This document shows, piece after piece, positions 17,872-26,209 of a DNA stretch of 46,314 nucleotides. The translations under genes were made by a program, and so were the position numbers. Positions within the stretch are counted from its first letter, which is position 1, and each line of letters opens with the position of its first letter. The notes beneath the pieces were generated by a model, which saw only the letters and a program-made list of their open reading frames with translations, did no database searches and was not told the DNA's origin. This stretch comes from an uncultured Gemmiger sp. (GTDB lineage: Bacteria; Bacillota; Clostridia; Oscillospirales; Ruminococcaceae), in the NCBI GenBank assembly GCA_944382835.1, contig CALWNP010000018.1, positions 1 to 46,314 on the forward strand, read 5' to 3'.

Positions 17872-18684
17872 TCAGCTGTCCTCCTGGGTGCTCAGCAGGA
17901 TGCGGTCGTTGTCCAGGGTGTGGCCCGCGTTCTTGGCAAACCGGGTCAGCAGGTCCTCCACCGTCATCCGGGCCCGCTCCTCGCCCCCCACGTCCAGCAC
18001 GATGCGGCCGCCGTCCATCATCAGGGTGCGGTTGCCCAGCTGGAGGGCGTCGTGCATGTTGTGGGTGATCATCAGGCAGGTGATGCCGTGCTCCGCCACA
18101 ATGGACTTGGTCAGGGCCAGCACCTTGTCGGCGGTGGCGGGGTCCAGTGCCGCGGTGTGTTCGTCCAGCAGCAGCAGTTTGGGGGTGACCAGGGTGGCCA
18201 TGAGCAGGGTCAGGGCCTGGCGTTGCCCGCCCGAGAGCAACCCCACCGGCTGCTTCATCCGCTTTTCCAGCCCCAGGCCCAGCTGGGACAGCCGCTGGGC
18301 AAAGAGCTCCCGGTCCGCCTTGCTGATGCGGGAGAAGGGAGAGGTGTGCCCCGAGGCCCGCAGATAGGCCAGGGCCAGATTTTCCTCGATGGTCATGCTG
18401 GGGGCGGTGCCCCGCAGCGGGTCCTGGAACATCCGGCCGATGGTCTTGCTGCGGCGATAATCGGGCCAGAAGGTGATGTCCTGGCCGTCCAGCAGGATGC
18501 GGCCGGAATCGGTGTAAAAGCTGCCGGCAATGGCGTTGAAGAGGGTGGATTTGCCCGCCCCGTTGGAGCCCACGATGGTGGCAAAGTCCCCCTTGTCCAG
18601 GTGGAGGCTCACGTCCGACAGCGCCTTCTTTTCGTTGACGGTGCCGGGGTTGAAGGTTTTGCTCAGATACTGCAGATCAAGCAT
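17872..18684 (-). CDS. ABC transporter ATP-binding protein (probable tryptophan importer)
   Basis: ATPase of the importer, 270 residues. Motifs in order: Walker A GSNGAGKSTLF at about 40, Q-loop region FQDPLRG, signature LLSGGQRQALTLLMA, Walker B LLLLDEHTAALDP and H-loop ITHNM. It begins MLDLQYLSKTFNPGT, overlapping the permease stop by eight bases. The frame is open further upstream but runs into the permease. Closest family: ATPases paired with ABC_sub_bind proteins, such as TrpXYZ of streptococci. Confidence 0.93.
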   Translation of the reverse strand: MLDLQYLSKTFNPGTVNEKKALSDVSLHLDKGDFATIVGSNGAGKSTLFNAIAGSFYTDSGRILLDGQDITFWPDYRRSKTIGRMFQDPLRGTAPSMTIEENLALAYLRASGHTSPFSRISKADRELFAQRLSQLGLGLEKRMKQPVGLLSGGQRQALTLLMATLVTPKLLLLDEHTAALDPATADKVLALTKSIVAEHGITCLMITHNMHDALQLGNRTLMMDGGRIVLDVGGEERARMTVEDLLTRFAKNAGHTLDNDRILLSTQEDS

Positions 18685-19597
18685 GGTCTTTCCTCCCCTC
18701 CTTGCCGGCGTTGTGCCGCCGGCTGCGGAATGCCATTCCGCTCTTGAGCGCCGGGGCCGCAATGGCCAGGGCGACGATGACCGCCGAGATCAGCTTGAGG
18801 CATTCCGACGGGACGTTGGCCCGCAGGGCCAGGGCGATGATGAAGCGGTAGATCACGCTGCCGGCCACCGCCGCCACCGCCTTGACCCACATACCGCCCC
18901 GGCCGAAAAGGGTTTCCCCGATGATCAGCGAGGCCAGCCCGATGACCACCATGCCGGTGCCCAGGTTGATGTCGGCAGATTTCTGGTACTGGGCCAGCAC
19001 CGCCCCCGACAGGGCGGTCATGGCGTTGGCGATGCACAGACCGATGGTAATGGTGAAGGCGGTGTTGATGGAGCTGGCCCGCACCATGTCGGGGTTGTCG
19101 CCGGTGGCCCGGATGGACAGCCCCAGCCGGGTGTTGAGGAAGAGGATCAGCACCGCGCAGACCACCACCGTGATGCCCACCGCGGTGATCAGCTTGTAGG
19201 GGGCGTTTTCCCCCAGCAGCGCCTCGGCGGCGGTGAAGATGGTCTTGGTCTTGAGCATGGGGACGTTGGAGGAGAAGCCCATCACCGCCAGGTTGACGGT
19301 GTACAGCCCGGTGTTGGTGATGATGCCGGCCAGGATGGAGGGCACCGCCAGACGGGTCTGGAGGAAGGCGGTGACAAACCCGGCACAGGCCCCGGCCAGC
19401 ATGGCCAGCGGCAGCCCCAGGAAGGGGTGGCCGGCCACCGCAGCGGTGGCCGAGACGGCACAGCCCAGGGTGAAGGCGCCGTCGGTGGTCATATCGGCGA
19501 TGTTGAGCACACGGAAGCTCAAAAACAGCGCCATGGCCACCAGGGCGTAGATGAAGCCCAGCTCCAATGCGCTGAGCACGGTTGCGACGGTAAACAT
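18677..19597 (-). CDS. ABC transporter permease (probable tryptophan importer)
   Basis: 306 residues with eight or nine hydrophobic segments, of the BPD_transp_2 type (branched-chain amino acid/ribose-like permeases). It starts MFTVATVLSALELGFIYALVAMALFLSFRVLNIADMTTDGAFTLG, the usual N-terminal pattern of permeases that work with ABC_sub_bind proteins. Residues near GDNPDMVRASSINTA form the coupling-helix region. AAGGAG lies nine bases before the ATG. It lies between the binding protein and the ATPase in one operon behind the T-box. Confidence 0.93.
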   Translation of the reverse strand: MFTVATVLSALELGFIYALVAMALFLSFRVLNIADMTTDGAFTLGCAVSATAAVAGHPFLGLPLAMLAGACAGFVTAFLQTRLAVPSILAGIITNTGLYTVNLAVMGFSSNVPMLKTKTIFTAAEALLGENAPYKLITAVGITVVVCAVLILFLNTRLGLSIRATGDNPDMVRASSINTAFTITIGLCIANAMTALSGAVLAQYQKSADINLGTGMVVIGLASLIIGETLFGRGGMWVKAVAAVAGSVIYRFIIALALRANVPSECLKLISAVIVALAIAAPALKSGMAFRSRRHNAGKEGRKDHA

Positions 19598-19690
19598 GGG
19601 ACAGCTCTCCTTGCAGTCAGGATTTGGGAAACAGACACAGAAGCGCCGCGGAACGGCTGTCCCGCGACACTTCGGGTCTCCGGTGTGGGG

Positions 19691-20722
19691 TTATTCGGCG
19701 GCGGTGGTGACCTCCACCACGGTGGATGCCATGGAATCAAAGATGCTGGGGTCGATGCCCAGGGCCGCGGCGGTCTCGGTGTTGACGGTGATGATGCCGC
19801 CCTCCATCACATGGTATTCGGGGATGGCGCCGCCCTGCAGGATGTCCACCGCCATGTCGGCGGTGTAGGTGCCCAGATCGGTGTAGTTGACGCCGCTGGT
19901 GACAAAGGCGCCTGCGGTGACAAAGCTGTCGGCCCCGGTGTAGTAGGGGATGCCGGCGTCGGTCAGGGTTTCGGAGACCGCTGCGGCGGCGGCCATGACG
20001 GTGTTGTCGGTGGGGGTAAAGACGGCGTCCACCTGGCCCACCATGCTGGCGGCGGCGCTGAGGACCTCGTCATTGGTGTTGCCGGTCTTTTCCAGGTAGG
20101 AGACCCCCTTCTCGTCCAGATAGGCCTTGGCCTCGGCGATGGGGGTGGCGGAGTTGGTCTCGGAGTTGGAGTAGAGCAGCCCCACCGTCTGGATGTCGGG
20201 GTTGACCGCAAACATCATGTCCAGGATGGAGGCGGTGTTCAGGGCATCCGAGGTGCCGGTGACATAATCCAGGCCGGTGAGGTCGGCGGAGGCGGGGTCG
20301 GAGATGGCAGCGTAGATCACCGGGATCTCATCCTCGGCGCAGGCGTTGGCCATGCACTGGGCGGCCAGCGAGGCAATGGGGATCACCGCGTCGTAGCCGT
20401 CCGAGACCACCTGGGTGCCGATCTGGTTCAGGGTGGTGGCGTCGTTCTGGCCGTTGAACTCCTTGTACTCGATGGGCACCCCGATCTCGGCGGCCTTGGC
20501 GTCCAGCTCCGCCTCGATGGCGGTGCGGATCTCGTCCAGACTGGCGTGGTCCATCTGCTGGACGATGGCCACCTTGAAGCTCTGGGCCGACGCCTCGGCG
20601 GAGGAGGCCTCGGTGCTGGCGGCGGCGGAGGAGCTGGAGGCGGAATCAGTGGTGGCACCGCACCCGGCCAGGGTGGTCAGAAGGGCGGCGGCGGACAGAA
20701 CAGCAACAAACTTTTTCATCAT
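19691..20722 (-). CDS. ABC transporter substrate-binding lipoprotein, TrpX-like
   Basis: 343 residues. A signal peptide of about 20 residues ends in the lipobox LAGC, with a serine/alanine-rich linker to about residue 45. The ABC_sub_bind fold then starts at FKVAIVQQMDHASLDEIRTAIEAEL. Blocks such as PVIYAAISDP and VDAVFTPTDNTVMAAAAAV are typical. It captures the ligand outside the membrane. Tryptophan is inferred from the upstream T-box, whose likely specifier is TGG, and from family precedent; the protein alone does not prove it. AAAGGAAG lies six bases before the first of two ATGs. Confidence 0.92.
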   Translation of the reverse strand: MMKKFVAVLSAAALLTTLAGCGATTDSASSSSAAASTEASSAEASAQSFKVAIVQQMDHASLDEIRTAIEAELDAKAAEIGVPIEYKEFNGQNDATTLNQIGTQVVSDGYDAVIPIASLAAQCMANACAEDEIPVIYAAISDPASADLTGLDYVTGTSDALNTASILDMMFAVNPDIQTVGLLYSNSETNSATPIAEAKAYLDEKGVSYLEKTGNTNDEVLSAAASMVGQVDAVFTPTDNTVMAAAAAVSETLTDAGIPYYTGADSFVTAGAFVTSGVNYTDLGTYTADMAVDILQGGAIPEYHVMEGGIITVNTETAAALGIDPSIFDSMASTVVEVTTAAE

Positions 20723-20763
20723 GACAGCTTCCTTTCGTTTGCATCAGAAGGGGTGACGGGCGG

Positions 20764-20808
20764 TCAGATTGTGCGCCGCCATCGCTCTGCCAGTCGAATC
20801 TCCATCAT
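20764..20808 (-). CDS. Short leader ORF (MMEIRLAERWRRTI) between T-box and transporter
   Basis: A 14-codon open frame with AGAGGAG seven bases before its ATG, a stronger ribosome site than many real genes here. It includes one Trp codon, and the stop comes about 40 bases before the binding-protein start. It lies after the T-box terminator, so it is translated only in read-through transcripts. It may couple translation to the transporter or sense charging again, or it may be chance. Confidence 0.4.
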   Translation of the reverse strand: MMEIRLAERWRRTI

Positions 20809-20835
20809 GGTACCTCTCCTCTTTCCAATAAAAAA

Positions 20836-21104
20836 CTGCCCTTGCACAGAACTGCTTCTGTGCAAGGGCAGGTAGTTCAAATTACCTGTGGTGCCACCTT
20901 GCTTGCCGCGGTGAGTCGGCCACTCTGCGGGGAACCAACATTCCCCTGCCCTGTAACGGAGGCTTCCGTCAGCGGATACTGGAGCCGATGCTCTTTCCCC
21001 GTGCCCTCAGCGAACCATTTGTCTGCGCCGCTCTCCGCCCCATTCCCAGCAGCAGGGGCTCTCTGTGGGTGCGCTTGCAGTTTTACCTTCGCTTCATTGG
21101 TTTG
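20836..21104 (-). ncRNA. T-box riboswitch leader, probably tRNA-Trp-sensing
   Basis: The T-box motif AAGGTGGCACCACAGG (about 20887-20902) is followed by a perfect 16-bp terminator stem CTGCCCTTGCACAGAA (minus-strand reading, 20836-20871) and a T-run. Upstream, Stem I closes with AGCGAA (about 21088-21093) paired to TTCGCT. Immediately 5' of the latter is AAATGG, giving the specifier TGG (Trp, 21015-21017). ATG (Met) in the overlapping frame cannot be excluded. Uncharged tRNA would stabilise the antiterminator and switch on the amino acid importer. Confidence 0.9.
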
Positions 21105-21109
21105 AAGTA

Positions 21110-21138
21110 ATTTAACCATATACCGCCCCATTTGTCAA
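21110..21138 (-). promoter_or_regulatory. Promoter of the T-box/ABC operon
   Basis: Minus-strand consensus TTGACA (21133-21138), 17 bases, TTAAAT (21110-21115). It sits just downstream of the LCP gene stop, with only about 20 bases between them and no clear terminator for that gene. Confidence 0.8.
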
Positions 21139-21157
21139 GAGGAATTTTGGGGATTTT

Positions 21158-23512
21158 TTATTCTCCCCCGTCTTCCTCCTCAAAGGCCCCCTCCACCGAG
21201 GCATGGGCCTCGGCGGTGGCGTCGGTCTCCTCGCCGCTGTCAGCGGCCTCGCTGTCGCTCTCGGCGGCTTCCTCCTTGGCGGCCAGGGAGGCGGCCTCCT
21301 CCTCGGTCATCACCCCGTCGGTGATGACAAAGATCTTCTGGAAGTAGGACAGGGCCGACTTGCTCTCGGCCTCCTGGGTCAGGAAGCCGTTGTCGGTGTC
21401 ATAGGGGGTGGCCACCCCGTCCAGGCTGACGATGCTGTCCTGAACCAGGGCGTCGGGCCAGTAATCGCTCAGCGGGGTTTCCTCGGCCAGCCCCTCGGTG
21501 GTCTCGCCGCTGTCGGGGTAGAGGGCCAGGATGGTGCAGACCTTGCCGGTCACCGGGGAATCTGCCGCCTGCAGCCGCATGCCAAAGCGGTTGTAGCCCT
21601 GGGCATAGCCGCCGTAGGCACAGTCGCTCTGGAGCACCCGGCCGGCATCCATCTGCCCGAAGAAGACCGCCTCGGGGTCCTGCTCCTGCAGGAAGGTGAA
21701 GTTGTCCATCATCACCGCATCGGCGGCATCCGCCCCCTCATCGGCACGGGTCAGGTTGTGGATCAACTGCTTGGCGTAGGGCCAGTTTTCGCTGCCGAAG
21801 ATGTTGCGGGCGCGGTAGAAGTGGTCCTCCAGCGCCTGCTGTAGCGCGTCCAGCCCCGCCTGGTCTCCGGCGGCCAGCTGGGCCACCAGCTCCTGGTACT
21901 CCTCGGGCAGATCGCCGTTGGGGTTCAGCAGCAGGGAGAGTGCCCGGATGCCGGTGCTCAGATCGGTGTCGGGACCGATGCCGTACACCTGCAGGATGCC
22001 GCCCATGGACCAGTTGTAGTCATAGGCCCAGCGCCAGAAGGTCTCGGCCTCCTCGGCCTGGTCGGGGTCGAGAGTCTGGAGATAGCTCTGGAGGGAATCC
22101 TCGTTGCCGTTCTGGAGGAAGTCGTTGAGGAAGAGCCCGGCGCCAAAGCCGCAGTCCTCCAGCACTGTGCCCATCCCCTGGTTCTGGGACAGGTAGCGCA
22201 CCAGGGCTTCCTTCATCTCGGTGTTGCGCTCCTCGCCGGGGTTCTGCCCCGCCAGATAGACGCTGTACCCGCCGGTGCCGAAGTCCTCGTCAGCCAGGGG
22301 TTCGTCCAGGGTCACCCCGTGGGTGTTGTCCTCGTAGTAGCCCTTCATGTCGTCGTCGCTCACCGAGCCGTAGAGGAACCGCTGGAGAATGCGGATGTTC
22401 TCGGCCCAGTCGGGGTCGTACATCAGCCGGTCATCCATGCCGGTGCGCACCCCGTAGGTGCCCTCGGCGGGCAGGGAGAGCTGCTCCGCCTGCACCCCCA
22501 GGAAGCCGGGCAGCTGGATCAGCAGCGCGGCAATCTCGGTCTTGGTGAAGTTGGTCTGGACCAGGGGCAGCACCGTGTTGAGCAGGTTGTCCAGCTCGGT
22601 GACGCTGGCGTTCTGGATCTGGTCCAGCACCGCCTGGATGACGGTGCGCTGGCGGGCGATCCGCTGCCAGTCGTTGTCAATCTTGCGCAGCCGGGCGTAC
22701 TGCAGGGCGGTGTAACCGTCCATATGGTTGAGCCCCTCGTGCACCGGGTTGACAATGAGCATCGAGTTGGAGGGAACCTCCCAGTTCATCGCCGCCGCTT
22801 CCAGCTCGGTGAGGTTGATGTCCACGCCTCCCACCGCATCGACGATCTGGACAAAGGAGTTGAAGTTGATCCGGACATAGTGGTCCACCTGGACGTTGAA
22901 GCAGTCCTCCACCGTATCCATGGTCAGCTTGGCGCCGCCGTAGCGGAAGGTGTGGGTGATCCAGTCATACTGGCCCTCGTAGCCGTCCAGCATGATGGGC
23001 ACGCCGGTGCCCCGCTCAATGGAGACCAGCTTGATGGTGTTCTCCTTGATGTTGAGGGAGACCAGGATCAGGCTGTCTGCCCGGGCGTCATCGCTGAACT
23101 CGGTGGTGGCGCTGGTGCCGTCCAGCTCGTTGAGGTGGGTGAAGGCGTCCCAGTCGTTGACAGCGTCGGTGCGCTCGTCGGTGCTGATCAGCAGGATGTT
23201 CAGCACATCGTCATCGGCAAAGGGGCTGCCCTCGGGCATCTCCATGGCGTCGTCGTTGTGCTCCAGACCAGTGCCGTCCAGGTCCTGGTCCTCGTCGGCG
23301 CCGATGGTGCCCACGCTGTCCACCGTGCCGTCGTTGTAGTGGATCAGATCCAGTTTGCCGTTGACGTAGAGCACCACTGCCCCCAGCAGCACCACCAGGA
23401 CTGCCAGGATACCCACCAGAATCTTGGCCCAGCGGGGCAGGTTTCGCCACCGTCCAGGCTTGCTTTTTTTCTCGCCCTCGGAGGGCTGGGCGTTTTCGGG
23501 ATTCTTGTTCAT
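21158..23512 (-). CDS. LytR-CpsA-Psr (LCP) protein with a large extra C-terminal module
   Basis: 784 residues, far longer than the usual 300-500. One transmembrane helix at about 28-50. An LCP domain at about 103-300: NILLISTDERTD, DDARADSLILVSLNI, VSIERGTGVPI, DAVGGVDINL and MDGYTALQYARLRKIDNDWQRIARQ. Such enzymes attach cell-wall glycopolymers to peptidoglycan. Residues 415-735 form a second domain resembling erythromycin-esterase/ChaN (TIKI-like) proteins (EMKEALVRYLSQNQGMGTVL, MMDNFTFLQEQDPEAVFFG). Its usual active-site His/Glu motif is replaced by AGQNPGEE. The tail from 736 is very acidic. Its ATG overlaps the upstream membrane-protein stop (ATGA). Confidence 0.85.
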   Translation of the reverse strand: MNKNPENAQPSEGEKKSKPGRWRNLPRWAKILVGILAVLVVLLGAVVLYVNGKLDLIHYNDGTVDSVGTIGADEDQDLDGTGLEHNDDAMEMPEGSPFADDDVLNILLISTDERTDAVNDWDAFTHLNELDGTSATTEFSDDARADSLILVSLNIKENTIKLVSIERGTGVPIMLDGYEGQYDWITHTFRYGGAKLTMDTVEDCFNVQVDHYVRINFNSFVQIVDAVGGVDINLTELEAAAMNWEVPSNSMLIVNPVHEGLNHMDGYTALQYARLRKIDNDWQRIARQRTVIQAVLDQIQNASVTELDNLLNTVLPLVQTNFTKTEIAALLIQLPGFLGVQAEQLSLPAEGTYGVRTGMDDRLMYDPDWAENIRILQRFLYGSVSDDDMKGYYEDNTHGVTLDEPLADEDFGTGGYSVYLAGQNPGEERNTEMKEALVRYLSQNQGMGTVLEDCGFGAGLFLNDFLQNGNEDSLQSYLQTLDPDQAEEAETFWRWAYDYNWSMGGILQVYGIGPDTDLSTGIRALSLLLNPNGDLPEEYQELVAQLAAGDQAGLDALQQALEDHFYRARNIFGSENWPYAKQLIHNLTRADEGADAADAVMMDNFTFLQEQDPEAVFFGQMDAGRVLQSDCAYGGYAQGYNRFGMRLQAADSPVTGKVCTILALYPDSGETTEGLAEETPLSDYWPDALVQDSIVSLDGVATPYDTDNGFLTQEAESKSALSYFQKIFVITDGVMTEEEAASLAAKEEAAESDSEAADSGEETDATAEAHASVEGAFEEEDGGE

Positions 23513-24834
23513 TGTTTTTGTTCCTTTTTGTGTCCCCGCAGCCGGTGGAGTCCGGCCCGCAGGCTGCAAGCGTAGTAGACAAAGGCCATGCCGGCGAAAA
23601 GGCTGACATCCAGCGACCGCCAGGTGAACCAGCCGTGCTGGACGGAATGGGTGCGCAGCACTGCCAGCCAGACCGGCGCCATCAGGGCGGTGAGGCCCAG
23701 CGGCAGCGCCCGCAGCAGCGGGCCCCGGCCGCGCAGGCAGAGCAGAAAGAGGAGGATGCAGACCAGCACCGCCGCCACCAGCGGCCAGAGCAGGCCCTTT
23801 TCGGTGAGGGTATCCAGCACAAACCCCAGGAGATTACCCCAGGTCAGCTGGATGCCGTGCCAGGTATCGGCGTTGGTCCGCACCCCGGCCTGGTGGATGG
23901 CATCCCCGATCACATCCGTCCCGGTGATCAGGCTGGCCAGCACCCATTTGATGCCCCAGCATCCGGCGTACCCCGCTCCCCAGCAGAGGGAGCCGCCCAC
24001 CACCGCAGCACACTGGTGGGGGCCGGCCCGCAGCCGTTGGGGCAGGCAGACCAGCCAGACCGCCACCGGCAGCCCCAGGGTGAGGATGGGGGTGACCAGC
24101 AGGTCACAGAAGGCGGTGGCAACCCCCAGCACCAACAGCCCGATGCCCAGGGCACGGATGTCCCGGGGCCGGGCCAGCACCCAGACGCAGCCGGCATAGG
24201 CCAGCATAAAGCAGGTGAAAAACTGCACCTGATGGGGGACGAAAAAGACCCCCACCAGCAGCTGGGCCGCCCCGAACCAGAGGGCAGTCCGCCAGCCGCA
24301 CTGCCGCCACAGCCGGGCCAGGATCACCGCCAGCAGCACAAAGAGCACCAGGTACTGGATCACCCGCACCTGCTGGTAGGGAAAGACCAGCAGCAGCGGC
24401 CGCAGCCAGATCAGATAGCCGTGCCAGTACCGGGCGTAGGAGAAGGGCTCCAGCTGTTCGGAACGGGTTTCCCCCGCCGCCCGGGCCTCCAGGTAACTTT
24501 CCAGGTCGTCGGCCAGCGTCTCAAAGTTGTCCACATTGTAGGCGGTGTTGGTCATCATGGCGGTGAGGGGGCCGGTCTCGTCGGCCGAGGCCGCCTCAAA
24601 GAGCATGATGGTGTCGGTGTAGTTGTCCATCTGGAAGAGCTTGAAGCCGAAGTATTCGGGGTACATCCCCTCGGCCTGCAGCCCCGGCACCGAGCGCAGG
24701 ATGTTGCGCCGCACCGCACCGCCGGGCACCGCATAAGCCCCCAGCAGCAGGACAAAGAGAACGGCCAGGCTCAGGACAAAGGCCGCGGCGGCCCGGAGCA
24801 GAAACCCTGCCCCCTTGGATGATGGCTGCGACAT
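23509..24834 (-). CDS. Polytopic membrane protein, possible GT-C-type glycosyltransferase
   Basis: 441 residues with an N-terminal helix (FVLSLAVLFVLLLGAYAV), a roughly 110-residue extracytoplasmic loop containing DNYTDTIMLF and a conserved-looking tryptophan/tyrosine-rich end (YARYWHGYLIWLRPLL), then about nine more helices. An exposed first loop after helix 1 with acidic residues, followed by many helices, resembles GT-C lipid-dependent glycosyltransferases. No motif proves it. Translational coupling to the LCP gene supports a cell-wall polymer role. GGGAGGG lies six bases before the ATG. Confidence 0.65.
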   Translation of the reverse strand: MSQPSSKGAGFLLRAAAAFVLSLAVLFVLLLGAYAVPGGAVRRNILRSVPGLQAEGMYPEYFGFKLFQMDNYTDTIMLFEAASADETGPLTAMMTNTAYNVDNFETLADDLESYLEARAAGETRSEQLEPFSYARYWHGYLIWLRPLLLVFPYQQVRVIQYLVLFVLLAVILARLWRQCGWRTALWFGAAQLLVGVFFVPHQVQFFTCFMLAYAGCVWVLARPRDIRALGIGLLVLGVATAFCDLLVTPILTLGLPVAVWLVCLPQRLRAGPHQCAAVVGGSLCWGAGYAGCWGIKWVLASLITGTDVIGDAIHQAGVRTNADTWHGIQLTWGNLLGFVLDTLTEKGLLWPLVAAVLVCILLFLLCLRGRGPLLRALPLGLTALMAPVWLAVLRTHSVQHGWFTWRSLDVSLFAGMAFVYYACSLRAGLHRLRGHKKEQKQ

Positions 24835-24865
24835 CCTTTTCCCTCCCCCGCATGGTTTTTCCCGC

Positions 24866-24922
24866 TGTTTACACTGGTAAACATACATAAAGTAGTATAC
24901 CATACCGCTGCCCCGCATACAA
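24866..24922 (-). promoter_or_regulatory. Promoter and palindromic operator of the membrane protein-LCP operon
   Basis: Minus-strand TTGTAT (24917-24922), 17 bases, TATACT (24894-24899). Ten bases beyond the -10 lies a perfect palindrome TGTTTAC-ACTG-GTAAACA (24866-24883), placed where a repressor would block transcription. No regulator gene is adjacent. Confidence 0.7.
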
Positions 24923-24927
24923 GCAAA

Positions 24928-24955
24928 ACACACCCGCCGGGGCCGGCGAGTGTGT
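24928..24955 (-). terminator. Terminator after ftsW
   Basis: ACACAC-CGCCGG pairs with CCGGCG-GTGTGT around a two-base loop with one mismatch. On the minus strand it is followed by TTTTGCTT, which runs into the -35 of the next operon. Confidence 0.8.
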
Positions 24956-24975
24956 GTCAGTTTTGTGAGATTTTG

Positions 24976-26157
24976 TCAGCGCAGAGCCGCCGGGCGAAGC
25001 CCGCCGGTGGCCACCGCGTCGGCCTGGCGGGAAACCGAGAGGACAATGCCCATCTCCCCCAGCAGCATCATCAGGCTGGTGCCCCCCGAGGAGAAAAAGG
25101 GCAGGCTGATGCCGGTGTTGGGGATGGTGTTGGTGACCACCGCAATGTTGAGCACCGCCTGCATGATGACCTGGACCACAAAGCCCACCACCAGCAGAGC
25201 GCCGAATTTGTCCCGGGCCCGCACCGCAATGGACATCCCCCGCAGCAGCAGGAGCAGAAAGAGCAGGATCACCAGGGCTGCCCCCACAAAGCCCAGCTCC
25301 TCGCAGAGGATGGAGAAGATGAAGTCGTTCTGGGGTTCGGGGACATAGAGGTATTTCTGCCGGCTGTTGCCCAGCCCCAGCCCTGCCGCCCCGCCCGAGG
25401 CGATGGCGTAGAGGCTCTGGATGGTCTGGTGGCCCTCCCCCAGGGGGTCGGCGAAGGGGTCCTGCCAGGAGGCCAGCCGGTCCGCCGCATAGGGCACCAG
25501 CTCGGGCAGCAGAATCACCGCCGCTGCAATTCCCGCCAGGCCCAGCCCCCCGGCCAGGCCGAACCATCGGAGGCCGGTGCCCCCCACAAACATCAGCACC
25601 GCCCCGATGCCCAGGATCAGCAGGGTGCCCGAAAGGTGGGGTTCCAGCAGCATCAGCACCGTCACCGCCCCCAGGATCACCCCGAAGGGAAGTACCCCGG
25701 TGGAGAAGGTCTTCATCCGGTCGTGGTTCAGCGAGATGATATGGGCAAAGACCAGCACCACCGAAAACTTGGCAATCTCGCTGGGCTGCAGAGTGCCCAG
25801 CCCCGGCAGCACCAGCCAGCGCTTGCAGCCGTTGTACTCCGGCATGAAGAGGACGATGGCCAGCAGGACCAATGAGACCCCCATCAGCGGCCAGGCCAGC
25901 TTGTGCCAGATGTGGTAATCCACCAGCGAGGCGGCGTACATGGCACTGACCCCCAGCGCCGCAAAGAGCAGCTGGGGCCGGATGTAGGTGTAGGCGTCCC
26001 CCCGGCGGTAGAGCGCCACCGCGTACCCGGCGGAGAAGAGCATGAGCAGGCCGTAGGCCAGCAGGAGAAGCAGCAGAATCAAAAAGGGCAGGTCCAGCGC
26101 CGGCTGGGCCGCCACCCGGCGGCGCAGTTCCGCCAGACGGTTTCTGGGTTCGGACAT
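24976..26157 (-). CDS. ftsW: FtsW/RodA/SpoVE-family peptidoglycan glycosyltransferase
   Basis: A SEDS-family enzyme that polymerises lipid II, 393 residues with about ten transmembrane helices. Blocks include DLPFLILLLLLLAYGLLMLFSAGYAVA, then YNGCKRWLVLPGLGTLQPSEIAKF (family signature with the conserved QPSE), a loop with LASWQDPFADPLGEGHQTIQSLYAIASGG, and NTGISLPFFSSGGTSLMMLLGEMG near the end. FtsW is favoured over RodA by the QPSEIAK and PFFSSGGTS forms. The ribosome site GGAAGGGGG is itself the 3' arm of the hairpin that follows the upstream gene. Confidence 0.92.
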   Translation of the reverse strand: MSEPRNRLAELRRRVAAQPALDLPFLILLLLLLAYGLLMLFSAGYAVALYRRGDAYTYIRPQLLFAALGVSAMYAASLVDYHIWHKLAWPLMGVSLVLLAIVLFMPEYNGCKRWLVLPGLGTLQPSEIAKFSVVLVFAHIISLNHDRMKTFSTGVLPFGVILGAVTVLMLLEPHLSGTLLILGIGAVLMFVGGTGLRWFGLAGGLGLAGIAAAVILLPELVPYAADRLASWQDPFADPLGEGHQTIQSLYAIASGGAAGLGLGNSRQKYLYVPEPQNDFIFSILCEELGFVGAALVILLFLLLLLRGMSIAVRARDKFGALLVVGFVVQVIMQAVLNIAVVTNTIPNTGISLPFFSSGGTSLMMLLGEMGIVLSVSRQADAVATGGLRPAALR

Positions 26158-26164
26158 ACAAAAA

Positions 26165-26199
26165 CCCCCTTCCCCGTCTATTGTACGCGGGAAAGGGGG
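26165..26199 (-). terminator. Terminator-like hairpin directly before ftsW
   Basis: On the minus strand CCCCCTTTCCCG pairs with CGGGGAAGGGGG (one T-G pair), followed by five T residues and then, two bases on, the ftsW ATG. The loop contains TACAAT (26180-26185), a possible -10 box. The 3' arm is the only plausible ftsW ribosome site, so hairpin formation would both stop upstream transcription and hide the site. Confidence 0.8.
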
Positions 26200-26209
26200 A
26201 TCTTAGTCA

